DNA of 44,799 nt from CAZGOM01 sp964527265 (GCA_964527265.1 CAZGOM010000030.1:1-44799); one strand, 5' to 3'; shown: positions 26,901 through 34,759, counted from the stretch's first letter. A program made the numbers and translations. The notes: a model not told the origin generated them from the sequence alone.

Positions 26901-27672
26901 CTTTGAGGGACTGGGAAGTACGGGTGTTTTTGAGGATCTGCACGACCTGGATTTCGTCGGGGATCGTCCCGGAAATCGTAAAGCGAGCGAGTACATCAGT
27001 GCCTTGGGCGGCGGTTACGTTTCCGGGTTCGACGCTCACATAAGTGCGGTAAATAGGCTCAATATTGACGATGGGCATGAAGATGCGCTGGGCGGCATTG
27101 GTGAAATGGCGGGGTGAGATGACGTAGAAAAACACCCCGGCGGCCACCAATGAGAACGCAATGCCGACGCGGACGACGGCGGGCTTCATGCGTGCAGCCT
27201 GTTGCACCTGAAGATTACGCAGATGTTGTATGTTTTCTTCGATTACATCCTGGCTGAAGCGGAGGCTGGAGCCTTCTCCGCGGGCGAGTTGCACAGAATT
27301 GATGATACGGTTGCTGAGTCCGCCGGACTGGCGTTCCATGGCGAGGGCGACCTGATCTTCGGTCAGGTGGACACTGCGCCATCGCTTGACCAGGGACCAT
27401 GCCAGATAGGCAGTGCCGCCGAGGAACCCCAGGAGCAAGAGCGTGCGCGTCCACATGGGGAGGTGGATGAGGTTATCCATCAGGAACGCTACCCAGAGGC
27501 AGGCCAGGGGGGCGGAAATGGCCAGCCCCAGTGCTTCGAGGATGATGAGCATTTTCCATCGACGGGCATTGCGAGAGATCAACTCGCGGAGTTGATCCAG
27601 CGTGCTGGCGGCGGTTTTGGGGGGGAGTGCCCCGGGGCCGGGTAATCCATCCGAATGAAGCGTTTGTGTCAT
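23905..27672 (-). CDS. Large membrane-anchored protein, DUF4175-like
   Basis: The ATG at 27672 gives 1255 aa; an ATG at 27690 would add six residues. Three hydrophobic segments (about residues 41-65, 76-95 and 167-186) anchor the N-terminus. A beta-rich stretch follows (about 200-420: YRTYVSVEPGNVTAAQGTD and later strands). The rest, more than 700 residues, is mostly helical and Gln/Lys/Glu-rich with probable coiled coils. The C-terminal low-complexity part contains SGRTGGRAFGQNVDD. This architecture resembles the large DUF4175-type proteins of planctomycetes and alphaproteobacteria, whose function is not established. It lies 94 bp downstream of the GntR-LacI regulator on the same strand and may be co-transcribed. 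A cell-envelope role is an inference. Confidence 0.7.
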   Translation of the reverse strand: MTQTLHSDGLPGPGALPPKTAASTLDQLRELISRNARRWKMLIILEALGLAISAPLACLWVAFLMDNLIHLPMWTRTLLLLGFLGGTAYLAWSLVKRWRSVHLTEDQVALAMERQSGGLSNRIINSVQLARGEGSSLRFSQDVIEENIQHLRNLQVQQAARMKPAVVRVGIAFSLVAAGVFFYVISPRHFTNAAQRIFMPIVNIEPIYRTYVSVEPGNVTAAQGTDVLARFTISGTIPDEIQVVQILKNTRTSQSLKVDKEKKNVYFNFSNLQEPVSYVVMANDYTSGMFKIDVPTPGQIMGMKVEFDYPAYTRMPRKTIDTGAGELQAIDGTTGKIRFTLDRPVENATLVVESESPEQATRAARTPLQRISETEFSGQVEFNKTQKFRIEGQQKGDKPFKTADYALRGTSDNAPLVELTGLGQQSSVLQESQLPVKIAATDDIGLAKVGLFFTKGKSASVQKDGLQAKKTELDPSQDNGWTPIEVWTVTDNDKQLQKDYKIDIRSLGAAEGDQLIIVLRAQDNNPARAGMWAYEQPVAVVVGSEGSSFQLLYEQILQSQREIKDLIARQNALAQATAKWIAEVDAGTDVRWDDEKVREKVMATAQQNAKEQNAIRELGGQVARSVIEQAQTVRLSIAMIVDTEMVQTIRMFEGVPQREHGQAIRAAIADARNVQERTLKGLAQVEDDFSKFRQEWEYRNMASFVKMLATRQLAMREESVAAQAPDAARLAEGNRKSTYARQQKMIQLVALAQPAFVALAQRTAEIGGDQAEQHKMMAEAFKTAAADLDASALKDAMRQAAELASAGDFAKVAHLQGEAGTQLMGVYAKLKAVQDAIALKRTEIAKQEESKAKEQGEVAQLEKGITDNLLDTDPDQKLTHSNYSREATESNGKQKAPPPSVDAYDFDALNTDEALNPGKQHYYQTADKLKLSDKAMHDMSFPNSNNTKANKVTPQIQKDFDDVMGALVDMADITRENYESYRTQYAGIVDEGGDIAPQGGDLSSTSATAATGNQKQPPNNSGGASRSGRTGGRAFGQNVDDTTKNAKGRDETLDGDEFTTRVAGSLKEGDGKPDEPSTGYGGKHIDSDNTMFSAKDSGQFRDEAISGMGKVQETKKIVERDSKTGGKFNAALLSKMYDLTSNTEQVIERVKTIKKDFNTLYLPTSELDEITDQLKITLDKMKDNPDPELFRLQVKNLDRLMAMAKVMGQAQSSFQPSLPRKQTVRGRVLDEPPASVVPGYEDAVGAYFKELSENR

Positions 27673-27766
27673 GAAAAACTCGACAATCATTCTTCCGGGT
27701 GCGCCGATGAAACCAGTCTCGTCGGCCAGGGGCGAAGACCAGCTTGCGTGAACGTTCCGGCCAAGG

Positions 27767-28894
27767 TTAATCAGACGGTAAAAGCGATTTGCGAGGCTCT
27801 TCTGATGTTTTGACTCTGGTACTGGTGAATTCGTTCTGGAAAACGGGTGAGACAGGATGGACGGAATTGATTTCCCGGCCATCACGCATTTCCCGAAGGA
27901 GGTGGACGCACTTATTGACCATCTTGGGCACGTCGTAGCCCAGGTATTCGATGGGCACCATGGGGCGTGGGACTTCGGGGTAATTGCAGAGTGCGACGAT
28001 GCGCAGATCCTGAGGCACGCGGATGCCGGCGCTTAAAGCGCCGCCTACGGTGTCTTCCACGAGGAAGTCGTCGGCGATGACGAGGCCGTCGGGGCGGTCT
28101 TCGGGGCCGGTTTCAAACATGAGGCGCATGAGGTTGGGGAGCCATTGCCGGGCGTTGAGGCCGATGCCGTGCACCCAGCCGGATTTGCAGGTCAGGCCGT
28201 TTTCCTGGGCTTTTTTGAGGCACATGGTCTCGAAGTTGAGCATCATATGGCCCTGTGTGATCACGGCTACGCGTCGTGCGCCAAGGGTTTTGAGGCGTTG
28301 CATTGCCCGTTGGATGAAGTTGTCGGTGTCGACGGGAAGGCCCGCCAGACGGTAAAAGCTTTCGAAGCGGCTATCGGCGTCCTCCAGGAAGCAGACCACG
28401 GGAACTTGCACGGAGGAAAGCATCGTCTGGATGGAATAAATCTCGGTGGCTATGAGACCGGCCAGCCGATGGGTTTTGAGATCCGTGGCAAGACGGTTGA
28501 AGTCTTCGGAAGTGCCGTGGATGTCGATGTTGCGGTAGATGGAGAATGAGACTCCGTCCTGGCGTTTGAGTTCCACCTGATGGGAGAGAACTTGCCAGAA
28601 GTTGGTGGGTCCGGCCTCAAGGGCGGCATAGCTTGTGCCAAACAGGACGCCGTACCGATAAAGGTGTGGGGGGTGGGTCGAGACGAAGGTTCCCTGGCGG
28701 GGTGAGGTTTCAATGAAGCCTTCTTTGGCAAGGCGGTCCAAGGCGCGCTGGAGCGTCACGGAACTGACCCCAAATTGCTCGATCAGATCAAAGCGCGTAG
28801 GCACCTGCGCCCCAGGCTGCCATTTGCCTGAAACGATCTCCTCGCGAATCTTGTTGAGGATGCCGGATTGCTTGAAGTAGGTTTGGGACTTCAT
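27767..28894 (-). CDS. GntR-type transcriptional regulator with LacI-like ligand-binding domain
   Basis: This 375-aa regulator has a winged helix in residues 10-73. FDLIEQFGVSSVTLQRALDR (35-54) is the GntR recognition region, followed by L-x-x-E/Q-G-F/L-I-E-T and R-Q-G-T-F-V. Residues of about 80-345 look like a periplasmic-binding-protein sensor of the LacI/GalR type: GLIATE, VPVVCFLED, RVAVITQG, DGLVIADD and LRIVALCN. Such chimeric regulators (AraR-like) usually sense sugars and repress by binding palindromes as dimers. A 17-bp perfect inverted repeat lies 44 bp upstream of its start, and related sites precede the sialidase-like gene and the lyase/prepilin trio. It is thus the best candidate regulator for this regulon and probably controls itself. 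Confidence 0.9.
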   Translation of the reverse strand: MKSQTYFKQSGILNKIREEIVSGKWQPGAQVPTRFDLIEQFGVSSVTLQRALDRLAKEGFIETSPRQGTFVSTHPPHLYRYGVLFGTSYAALEAGPTNFWQVLSHQVELKRQDGVSFSIYRNIDIHGTSEDFNRLATDLKTHRLAGLIATEIYSIQTMLSSVQVPVVCFLEDADSRFESFYRLAGLPVDTDNFIQRAMQRLKTLGARRVAVITQGHMMLNFETMCLKKAQENGLTCKSGWVHGIGLNARQWLPNLMRLMFETGPEDRPDGLVIADDFLVEDTVGGALSAGIRVPQDLRIVALCNYPEVPRPMVPIEYLGYDVPKMVNKCVHLLREMRDGREINSVHPVSPVFQNEFTSTRVKTSEEPRKSLLPSD

Positions 28895-28937
28895 GGGAAC
28901 TCACACTTTTCAAGAGGTATGAACGGATAAATAGCTC

Positions 28938-28985
28938 TTGATTCTGATTTACATCAATAGTACTATCCATGTAAATCAGAATCAA
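28938..28985. promoter_or_regulatory. Perfect 17-bp inverted repeat, operator site 3 (reference site)
   Basis: Left arm TTGATTCTGATTTACAT (28938-28954) and right arm ATGTAAATCAGAATCAA (28969-28985) are exact reverse complements, separated by 14 bp (centres 31 bp apart, about three helix turns). It lies between the GntR-LacI gene (minus, 28894) and the first prepilin of the array (plus, 29064). TTTACA and TGTAAA within the arms are 16 bp apart, so a symmetric promoter covered by the operator is possible. Confidence 0.75.
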
Positions 28986-29063
28986 CACGTCTTTCAAACT
29001 TGTTTGCCACTTTAACGCATTGCCCGCCCCAATCAGCGGCCGTATTCATAAAGGTTGCGCCAC

Positions 29064-29792
29064 ATGACTCATCATCCACTTCGTCAAACATTAAAACAGG
29101 CGTTTACGCTCATTGAACTGCTTGTGGTGATCTCGATTGTCGGGGTGCTGCTGGCCATCATGCTTCCGTCGCTGCAGCAGGCGCGCGTGGTGGCGCAGAG
29201 CACGGTGTGCCAGGCGAACAATCGGTCGATCGGGCAGCTTGTCATGTATTACGCCGATGACTACAAGGATTATGTGCCGTGTTCTACGGAGAGCACCATT
29301 GATGGCAATCCCGATCTTCCGATCCTGTGGTACACCAAGCTCTGCTATTACTACCTGGATGTGAGAACACCGGTGGTGCCGCCCGACTATCTGTTTGGCA
29401 ACGGGCGCGGCCCTGAGCGCCTTTTCATTTGTCCTACGACGCCGGATGTTGGGCGCAACGGGCTGTCGCCGGGCCTGCAAATCGGCTACGGGTGGAACTA
29501 CCTGGCGCTGAGCCACCTGGATTTCACTGTGAATCCGATAAATCGGAACACGGCCAAGAGGGAATGGATCCAGCAGCCGTCGAACACCATCATGGCCGGG
29601 GACAGTGTCACCCGAGACTTTGGGGCGTATGCGATCCAGCCGTATCATTTTTCGTGGTGGACTGATTCGTCATATCCGCCGGGATATCGCCATCTGGCCA
29701 AAGCCAATTTTGTTTTTGCCGATGGCCACTCGGCGGGATTCAACTCGGATGATTCGTATCAAAGCGACACTTTATGGCGAATGAGAAGGTGA
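29064..29792 (+). CDS. Prepilin-type H-X9-DG protein, array member 1
   Basis: This 242-aa protein has leader MTHHPLRQTLKQ, then AFTLIELLVVISIV (Ala at -1). Then come CQANNRS, FICPTTPD, GYGWNYLAL and the C-terminal RHLAKANFVFADGHSA, a true His-x9-Asp-Gly motif. AAGG at 29051-29054 precedes the ATG; a TTG three codons upstream is less likely. It is the first of seven tandem prepilins and lies 79 bp after operator site 3. Bases 29306-29605 are identical to member 2. Such proteins are pseudopilins whose C-terminal domain is thought to be displayed outside the inner membrane. A binding role for a polysaccharide is inferred from location. Confidence 0.92.
   Translation: MTHHPLRQTLKQAFTLIELLVVISIVGVLLAIMLPSLQQARVVAQSTVCQANNRSIGQLVMYYADDYKDYVPCSTESTIDGNPDLPILWYTKLCYYYLDVRTPVVPPDYLFGNGRGPERLFICPTTPDVGRNGLSPGLQIGYGWNYLALSHLDFTVNPINRNTAKREWIQQPSNTIMAGDSVTRDFGAYAIQPYHFSWWTDSSYPPGYRHLAKANFVFADGHSAGFNSDDSYQSDTLWRMRR
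29306..29605 (+). repeat. 300-bp identical segment in array members 1 and 2 (copy A)
   Basis: I compared this line by line with 30101-30400 and found no difference across 300 bp. Bases immediately outside differ, including at synonymous sites. This points to very recent duplication or gene conversion. Confidence 0.9.
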
Positions 29793-29858
29793 GTGGTTTG
29801 GGGCCTTGCGGCCTGGCGTGATTCAGAGGTTGGGCCTGTGAATGGAAGGATGCTCGCC

Positions 29859-30587
29859 ATGTCTCATCAAGCAATGCGAAAACAGAAGAGAGCCGGATTC
29901 ACACTGATCGAGTTGCTGGTGGTGATCTCCATCGTGGGAGTGCTGGTCGCCATCATGCTTCCGTCGCTGCAACAGGCCCGCGCGGTGGCGCAAAGCACGG
30001 CGTGCCAGGCGAACCAGCGGTCGATCGGGCAGCTTGTCATGTATTACGCCGATGACTACAAGGATTACGTGCCGTGTTCTTCGGAGGGCACCATCGATAA
30101 CAATCCCGATCTTCCGATCCTGTGGTACACCAAGCTCTGCTATTACTACCTGGATGTGAGAACACCGGTGGTGCCGCCCGACTATCTGTTTGGCAACGGG
30201 CGCGGCCCTGAGCGCCTTTTCATTTGTCCTACGACGCCGGATGTTGGGCGCAACGGGCTGTCGCCGGGCCTGCAAATCGGCTACGGGTGGAACTACCTGG
30301 CGCTGAGCCACCTGGATTTCACTGTGAATCCGATAAATCGGAACACGGCCAAGAGGGAATGGATCCAGCAGCCGTCGAACACCATCATGGCCGGGGACAG
30401 CACCACCCGAGATTTTGGGGCGTATGCGATCCAGCCGTACCATTTTTCGTGGTGGACCGATTCGTCGTATCCGCCGGGATATCGCCATCTGAACAAAGCC
30501 AATTTTGTTTTTGCCGATGGCCATTCGGCGGGATTCAACTCGGATGATTCTTATCAAAACGACAGTTTATGGCGGATGAGAAGGTGA
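29859..30587 (+). CDS. Prepilin-type H-X9-DG protein, array member 2
   Basis: This 242-aa protein has leader MSHQAMRKQKRAG, then FTLIELLVVISIV (Gly at -1). GGAAGGA at 29844-29850 fixes the start at 29859. It is nearly identical to member 1 from the first Cys to the end (CQANQRS, FICPTTPD, RHLNKANFVFADGHSA), with the differences clustered at the leader and in small patches. The 66-bp spacer before it resembles the spacer before member 3, so duplication units included the intergenic DNA. The mature N-terminal helix and the Gly at -1 suggest normal processing by a prepilin peptidase. Confidence 0.92.
   Translation: MSHQAMRKQKRAGFTLIELLVVISIVGVLVAIMLPSLQQARAVAQSTACQANQRSIGQLVMYYADDYKDYVPCSSEGTIDNNPDLPILWYTKLCYYYLDVRTPVVPPDYLFGNGRGPERLFICPTTPDVGRNGLSPGLQIGYGWNYLALSHLDFTVNPINRNTAKREWIQQPSNTIMAGDSTTRDFGAYAIQPYHFSWWTDSSYPPGYRHLNKANFVFADGHSAGFNSDDSYQNDSLWRMRR
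30101..30400 (+). repeat. 300-bp identical segment in array members 1 and 2 (copy B)
   Basis: This is identical to 29306-29605, offset by 795 bp; see that entry. Confidence 0.9.
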
Positions 30588-30649
30588 GTTTGGGGCTTTG
30601 CGGCCTTGTGTGAGTAAGAGGTTTGGCCTGTTAATGGAAGGATGCCGCC

Positions 30650-31402
30650 GTGTCTCGTCAAACAGTGCAAAAACAGGGTAGATGCGGATTCACCCTCATT
30701 GAGCTTCTGGTGGTCATTTCGATTGTTGCGGTGTTGCTGGCTGTCCTTCTCCCAAGCGTGCAGAAAGCAAGGGAGGCCGCTAAGAGCGCGCTGTGCCTGG
30801 GCAACCAGCGCTCCATCGCTCAACTTGTGGCCTATTACGCCAACGATTACAGGGATTATGTTCCTAATTCCTCGGAGATCGAGCACTGGCCGCTTCCATC
30901 CATGTGGCAGTACAAGCTGCTTTACTACTATCTGGACGTCCAGAAATCCACGCCCACGCTGTCGATTTACAACGCTGATTTCCGTTGGGGCAACGGCGCC
31001 GGCCCGGAACGGGTTTTCATTTGTCCGGCTGCTCCTGAGCTGGGCCGCACGGGCATTCATCACCAGACCAATATGGGCTACGGGTGGAACTATATGGCCC
31101 TTACCCATGTTGACATGAGCCAGTTAAGCACCGATGGGTCCACCGTCCGGATCGGTCAGATGCAGGTTCCGGCGCGCACGATCCTGATCGGCGACAGCGA
31201 TGCCAGGTGGAACCAGCCGTACATCATCAAGCCGATGAACTTCAAGAACTGGATCGGTTACCCGACTTCCGAGCCTGTGATGCGGCATCTGGACAATGCG
31301 AATTTCGCTTTTGCCGATGGGCATGCCGCGACGCATTCGTATGGGGAGACATCTACCGACACGTTTGTCCAACCGGGTTTGTGGGCCGTTCGTAAGGATT
31401 AA
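30650..31402 (+). CDS. Prepilin-type H-X9-DG protein, array member 3
   Basis: This 250-aa protein starts at GTG 30650, seven bases after GGAAGGA. Its leader MSRQTVQKQGRCG aligns with that of member 2, supporting the non-ATG start. It continues FTLIELLVVISIV, CLGNQRS, FICPAAPELGRTG, GYGWNYMAL, and RHLDNANFAFADGHAA. It is more diverged than members 1 and 2, and closest in its middle part to member 7 (both have TLIxGDSD and APELGRTG). The upstream spacer is a diverged copy of the one before member 2. Confidence 0.92.
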   Translation: MSRQTVQKQGRCGFTLIELLVVISIVAVLLAVLLPSVQKAREAAKSALCLGNQRSIAQLVAYYANDYRDYVPNSSEIEHWPLPSMWQYKLLYYYLDVQKSTPTLSIYNADFRWGNGAGPERVFICPAAPELGRTGIHHQTNMGYGWNYMALTHVDMSQLSTDGSTVRIGQMQVPARTILIGDSDARWNQPYIIKPMNFKNWIGYPTSEPVMRHLDNANFAFADGHAATHSYGETSTDTFVQPGLWAVRKD

Positions 31403-31443
31403 TCCCTTCTCTCGCCCCTGTCACGCCTAAACGGAATCTTTCC

Positions 31444-32184
31444 ATGAAACACAAATCGAGTCTTAAAAATCACTCACAAGCATTCACCCTGATTGAATTG
31501 CTTGTTGTCATCTCCATCATTGCAGTGCTTCTGGCTCTCATGCTGCCCGGCCTTCAGCAGGCGCGTGCCGTGGCCAAAAGCACCCAGTGCCTCGCCAATC
31601 AGCGCTCCATCGCACAACTGGTTGCCTACTACGCCACTGACAATCGCGATTACGTCCCCACCTCTTCCGAATCCGTGGTCAATGGCGATCCCAATCTCCC
31701 CATGCTGTGGTACACCAAGCTCTGTTATTACTACCTCGACATGCGCTATTCCTCGGCAATGCAGGGCAGCCTGGATTTCCGTTTCGGCAACGGCGCCGGC
31801 CCAGAACGTGTTTTTGTCTGCCCTGTTGAACCTGAAGTAGGGGGTACGGGCCTTCAGCACAATCGCAATATCGGCTATGGCTGGAACTACCTTGCTCTCA
31901 CCCATCTGGACATGACCAACCTTAACCTTGATCGCCAGACTGCCCGTATGAGTCAGATCAAGAAGCCGTCGCTGACCATCTTCACAGGCGACAGCCAGAT
32001 CAACGACTACCAAGCCTATGTGATTCAGCCTGGTTTCTTTAATGGGGGGCCTGTTTACTCCTACGCGGTGAACTATTCCCGCCACCTGGGCAAAGCCAAT
32101 TTCTCCCTGGCGGATGGCCACGCGGCCACCTATTCCAAGGAGGAATCCTTTAACAGCGATCAGCTTTGGCGAATGGATAAATAG
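31444..32184 (+). CDS. Prepilin-type H-X9-DG protein, array member 4
   Basis: This 246-aa protein has leader MKHKSSLKNHSQ and then AFTLIELLVVISII (Ala at -1). Conserved elements are CLANQRS, FVCPVEPEVGGTG, GYGWNYLALTHLDM and RHLGKANFSLADGHAA. Codons here end in C more often than in members 1 and 2, suggesting a different age or source within the array. The gap to member 3 is 41 bp. The Asp-Gly-His box near the C-terminus is retained. Its role is as for the other members; variable loops between residues 90 and 120 distinguish it. Confidence 0.9.
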   Translation: MKHKSSLKNHSQAFTLIELLVVISIIAVLLALMLPGLQQARAVAKSTQCLANQRSIAQLVAYYATDNRDYVPTSSESVVNGDPNLPMLWYTKLCYYYLDMRYSSAMQGSLDFRFGNGAGPERVFVCPVEPEVGGTGLQHNRNIGYGWNYLALTHLDMTNLNLDRQTARMSQIKKPSLTIFTGDSQINDYQAYVIQPGFFNGGPVYSYAVNYSRHLGKANFSLADGHAATYSKEESFNSDQLWRMDK

Positions 32185-32279
32185 GGGCGAGGCTTTCTTT
32201 GGTTTGGTCTTTTCAAAACCGCCCGTTTCACCAAGTTTTTACTCTGACCATCAAGCAAATCACAGGAGCGCTTACTTCA

Positions 32280-33029
32280 ATGCATTATTCGACACAACGA
32301 AAACCACGACTTGCTGCTTTTACGCTCATCGAACTCCTTGTGGTCATCGCCATCGTGGGAGTGCTGCTGAGCGTGCTGATGCCATCGCTGAGCCAGGCCA
32401 GGGAGACCGCGCGCTCTACCACCTGTCTGGCGAACGAACGTTCCATCGGCCAACTGGTGATGTATTACGCCAACGATTACCGGAATTACACGCCCGCGCT
32501 TTCCTCGCCTTACGACACCAATGATCCGACGCTGCCCAACATCTGGTTTACCAAGCTGATCCACTACTATCTGGGCCGACAGCCGGAAACCGGCTGGGGG
32601 ACCGACTATCGCTACGGCACCGGCCGCGGACCTGAAAAGCTTTTCACCTGTCCCACCGACCCTGAAATGGGCAAAGACGGCCTCAACGAGCGGTTCAGCG
32701 TCGCCTACGGCTGGAACTACCTGGCGCTCACCCACCTGGACCGCACCAACCTTACCAGCGACGGCAACAGCGCTCGTTTCAGCCAGATCGAACGTCCTGG
32801 TGAAACCATCATGGCAGCGGACAGCAATGCGCTCTGGACCTTTGCCTACATCATCAAACCCCAGGATTTCAAAGGTTATTACAGCGCGATCCACACGGCT
32901 ACGTACCGGCACAACACAAACGCGAACTTTGTGTTTGCGGATGGCCATGCGGCGAGCCTTGGGCCTGAGACCACGATGGCATCAGACCGGCTCTGGCGCA
33001 TTTGGAAGGATCTGGGTGTCATCCCGTGA
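32280..33029 (+). CDS. Prepilin-type H-X9-DG protein, array member 5
   Basis: This 249-aa protein starts at 32280 downstream of AGGAG (32263-32267). Its leader MHYSTQRKPRLA is followed by AFTLIELLVVIAIV (Ala at -1). Features are CLANERS, FTCPTDPEMGKDG, AYGWNYLALTHLD, and RHNTNANFVFADGHAA. An in-frame ATG at 32199 would add 27 residues that do not look like a class III leader. This member is the most diverged around the second Cys. A weak hairpin with TGCGT/ACGCA arms and a following T run lies at about 33118-33140, before the next gene. Confidence 0.9.
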   Translation: MHYSTQRKPRLAAFTLIELLVVIAIVGVLLSVLMPSLSQARETARSTTCLANERSIGQLVMYYANDYRNYTPALSSPYDTNDPTLPNIWFTKLIHYYLGRQPETGWGTDYRYGTGRGPEKLFTCPTDPEMGKDGLNERFSVAYGWNYLALTHLDRTNLTSDGNSARFSQIERPGETIMAADSNALWTFAYIIKPQDFKGYYSAIHTATYRHNTNANFVFADGHAASLGPETTMASDRLWRIWKDLGVIP

Positions 33030-33153
33030 ATCACCGTCGCGCTACGGTTGAGAAGTCGAGCGCTGATCGGCGGCTCTTCATCGAGATCTTTTCCTGTGCT
33101 TAAAAACCCATTATCTGCGTGAGATTTACGCATCTTTTTGTTCTTGGAAATAA

Positions 33154-33909
33154 ATGAAAAGACCTACAATGCCTCGTCAAATCGTTCGAAAAGTGTGTAA
33201 AGAAGGCTTCACGATCATTGAGCTTCTTGTCGTGATCGCAGTTATCGGAGTGCTTATTGCAGTACTCCTGCCTTCGCTCCAGCAGGCGCGCGAGGTGACT
33301 CAGAGCGCGGTTTGCATGGGCAGGCAGCGCTCCGTGGCCCAGCTTGTGAACTATTACGCGAACGACAATAAAACCTATGTCCCCTCATCCTCTGAGCCAG
33401 TCACGGATATTTTGATTCCCACGATGTGGTTCAGCAAGCTTTGTTATTACTACCTGGATGTCCGCATCACCACGGACCCTAATGACCCATTCAGCCTGAG
33501 CGCACGGTATGGCAACGGCGGCGGGCCTGAGCGGATTTTCGTTTGCCCAACGACACCTGACGTAGGCCGCACCGGGCTTCAGCACCAGCGCAACATCGGC
33601 TATGGGTGGAACTATCTGGCATTGACGCATTTGGACCTGTCAACGCTTTCTCCTATGTTCGCGACTGCGCGGATGAGCATGATCAAGCAGCCGACCGCCA
33701 CGATTTTGATCGGGGACAGCCAGATCAATGACTACCAGGCGTACGTCATGAAACCGCTCAATTTCGGCTGGTGGGGCGGCAATCCCTCGTATGCCCCTGA
33801 ATACCGGCATTTGAACAAAGCCAATTTTGCATTTGCGGACGGCCATTGCGGGCCTTACTCCATGGATGAAAGCTATTACAGCGATGAACTTTGGAGAATG
33901 GAAAAATAG
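33154..33909 (+). CDS. Prepilin-type H-X9-DG protein, array member 6
   Basis: This 251-aa protein has leader MKRPTMPRQIVRKVCKEG and then FTIIELLVVIAVI (Gly at -1; Ile replaces Leu at +3). The internal Met-Pro-Arg-Gln aligns with the starts of members 2 and 3. The upstream ATG with GGAAA nearby is preferred, but initiation at 33169 is possible. Downstream are CMGRQRS, FVCPTTPDVGRTG, GYGWNYLALTHLDL and RHLNKANFAFADGHCG, with a third Cys right after the DGH box, unlike the other members. The gap to member 5 is 124 bp. Confidence 0.9.
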   Translation: MKRPTMPRQIVRKVCKEGFTIIELLVVIAVIGVLIAVLLPSLQQAREVTQSAVCMGRQRSVAQLVNYYANDNKTYVPSSSEPVTDILIPTMWFSKLCYYYLDVRITTDPNDPFSLSARYGNGGGPERIFVCPTTPDVGRTGLQHQRNIGYGWNYLALTHLDLSTLSPMFATARMSMIKQPTATILIGDSQINDYQAYVMKPLNFGWWGGNPSYAPEYRHLNKANFAFADGHCGPYSMDESYYSDELWRMEK

Positions 33910-33976
33910 CCGGAAATGTTCCTGTTGTTTTGCGCTTGTGTCTGCGCTGCACGGCAAATTTCCAGAGATAATCACC

Positions 33977-34759
33977 ATGCTTAATCTTTATCAAACTGAG
34001 CAAAAAAGACGACGGAATGGCTTCACGCTTATTGAGCTATTGGTGGTGATCTCGATCATCGCCATGCTTCTGGCTGTGTTGCTGCCGAGTCTGAAGCAAT
34101 CTCGTGAGGTTGCCAAAAGCGCTTTGTGTCTGGGCAACCAAAGGTCCATTGCGCAGCTTACGGCGACTTATGCCGAGGACTACAGGCAATATGTGCCTAC
34201 TTCGCTGGAAGCCACGCCGGATGATGTGCCGGCCACATGGTTCGCCAAGCTGGCTTTTTATTACCTGGGCGTGTCCAAATCGCCCTCTCCCAATATCTAT
34301 AGTCCGGATCACCGCTGGGGAACCGGCGCCGGCCCTGAGCGCGTTTTCGTGTGCCCCTCGGCCCCGGAGCTTGGCCGCACGGGGCTCAACCACCGCTGGC
34401 AGATCGGCTACGGCTGGAACTTCATGGCGCTGACTCATCTGGATGGTGCGGACCTGACCAATACCGGCAACACAGCCCGCATGACCCAGGTGCAGGTTCC
34501 TTCGCAAACCATCCTGACCGGCGACAGCGATGACGCCTGGGCACAGGCATATGTCATCAAACCCTATTATTCGGCTGGGCGCTACAACGACGCGTACCCG
34601 CCTATTTACAGGCACATGGACAAGTGCAACTTCTCTTTCCTCGACGGCCACGCCACGCCTCTGAAGAAGGCAAACACCTTCTATCACGAGGCTCATCTGT
34701 GGACGCTGACCAAATACCAAGTCCCATGGGACGTGGATTCAGGCCCATATGGTCCTTGA
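33977..34759 (+). CDS. Prepilin-type H-X9-DG protein, array member 7
   Basis: This 260-aa protein has leader MLNLYQTEQKRRRNG and then FTLIELLVVISII (Gly at -1). It carries CLGNQRS, FVCPSAPELGRTG, GYGWNFMALTHLD and RHMDKCNFSFLDGHAT; the H-x9-DG motif is kept, with an extra Cys inside it. It has a longer C-terminal tail than the other members. It is the last prepilin of the array, followed after 119 bp by the Kelch-type protein. A short hairpin (CCAGCC at 34764-34769 with GGCTGG at 34781-34786) lies just after its stop but has no good T-tract. Confidence 0.9.
   Translation: MLNLYQTEQKRRRNGFTLIELLVVISIIAMLLAVLLPSLKQSREVAKSALCLGNQRSIAQLTATYAEDYRQYVPTSLEATPDDVPATWFAKLAFYYLGVSKSPSPNIYSPDHRWGTGAGPERVFVCPSAPELGRTGLNHRWQIGYGWNFMALTHLDGADLTNTGNTARMTQVQVPSQTILTGDSDDAWAQAYVIKPYYSAGRYNDAYPPIYRHMDKCNFSFLDGHATPLKKANTFYHEAHLWTLTKYQVPWDVDSGPYGP

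Noticed and set aside
33107..33140. GAGATTTACGCAT near 33125 as a fourth operator half-site
   Set aside because: It lacks the TGATTTACAT core and has no ATGTAAATCA partner at the right distance. It is better explained as part of a weak terminator hairpin between array members 5 and 6.
29064..34759. Tandem prepilin array considered as a CRISPR-like or transposon-derived repeat
   Set aside because: The repeating unit is a whole gene of about 0.8 kb with spacers of 40-125 bp that are themselves related. There are no short regular repeats, transposase or terminal inverted repeats.
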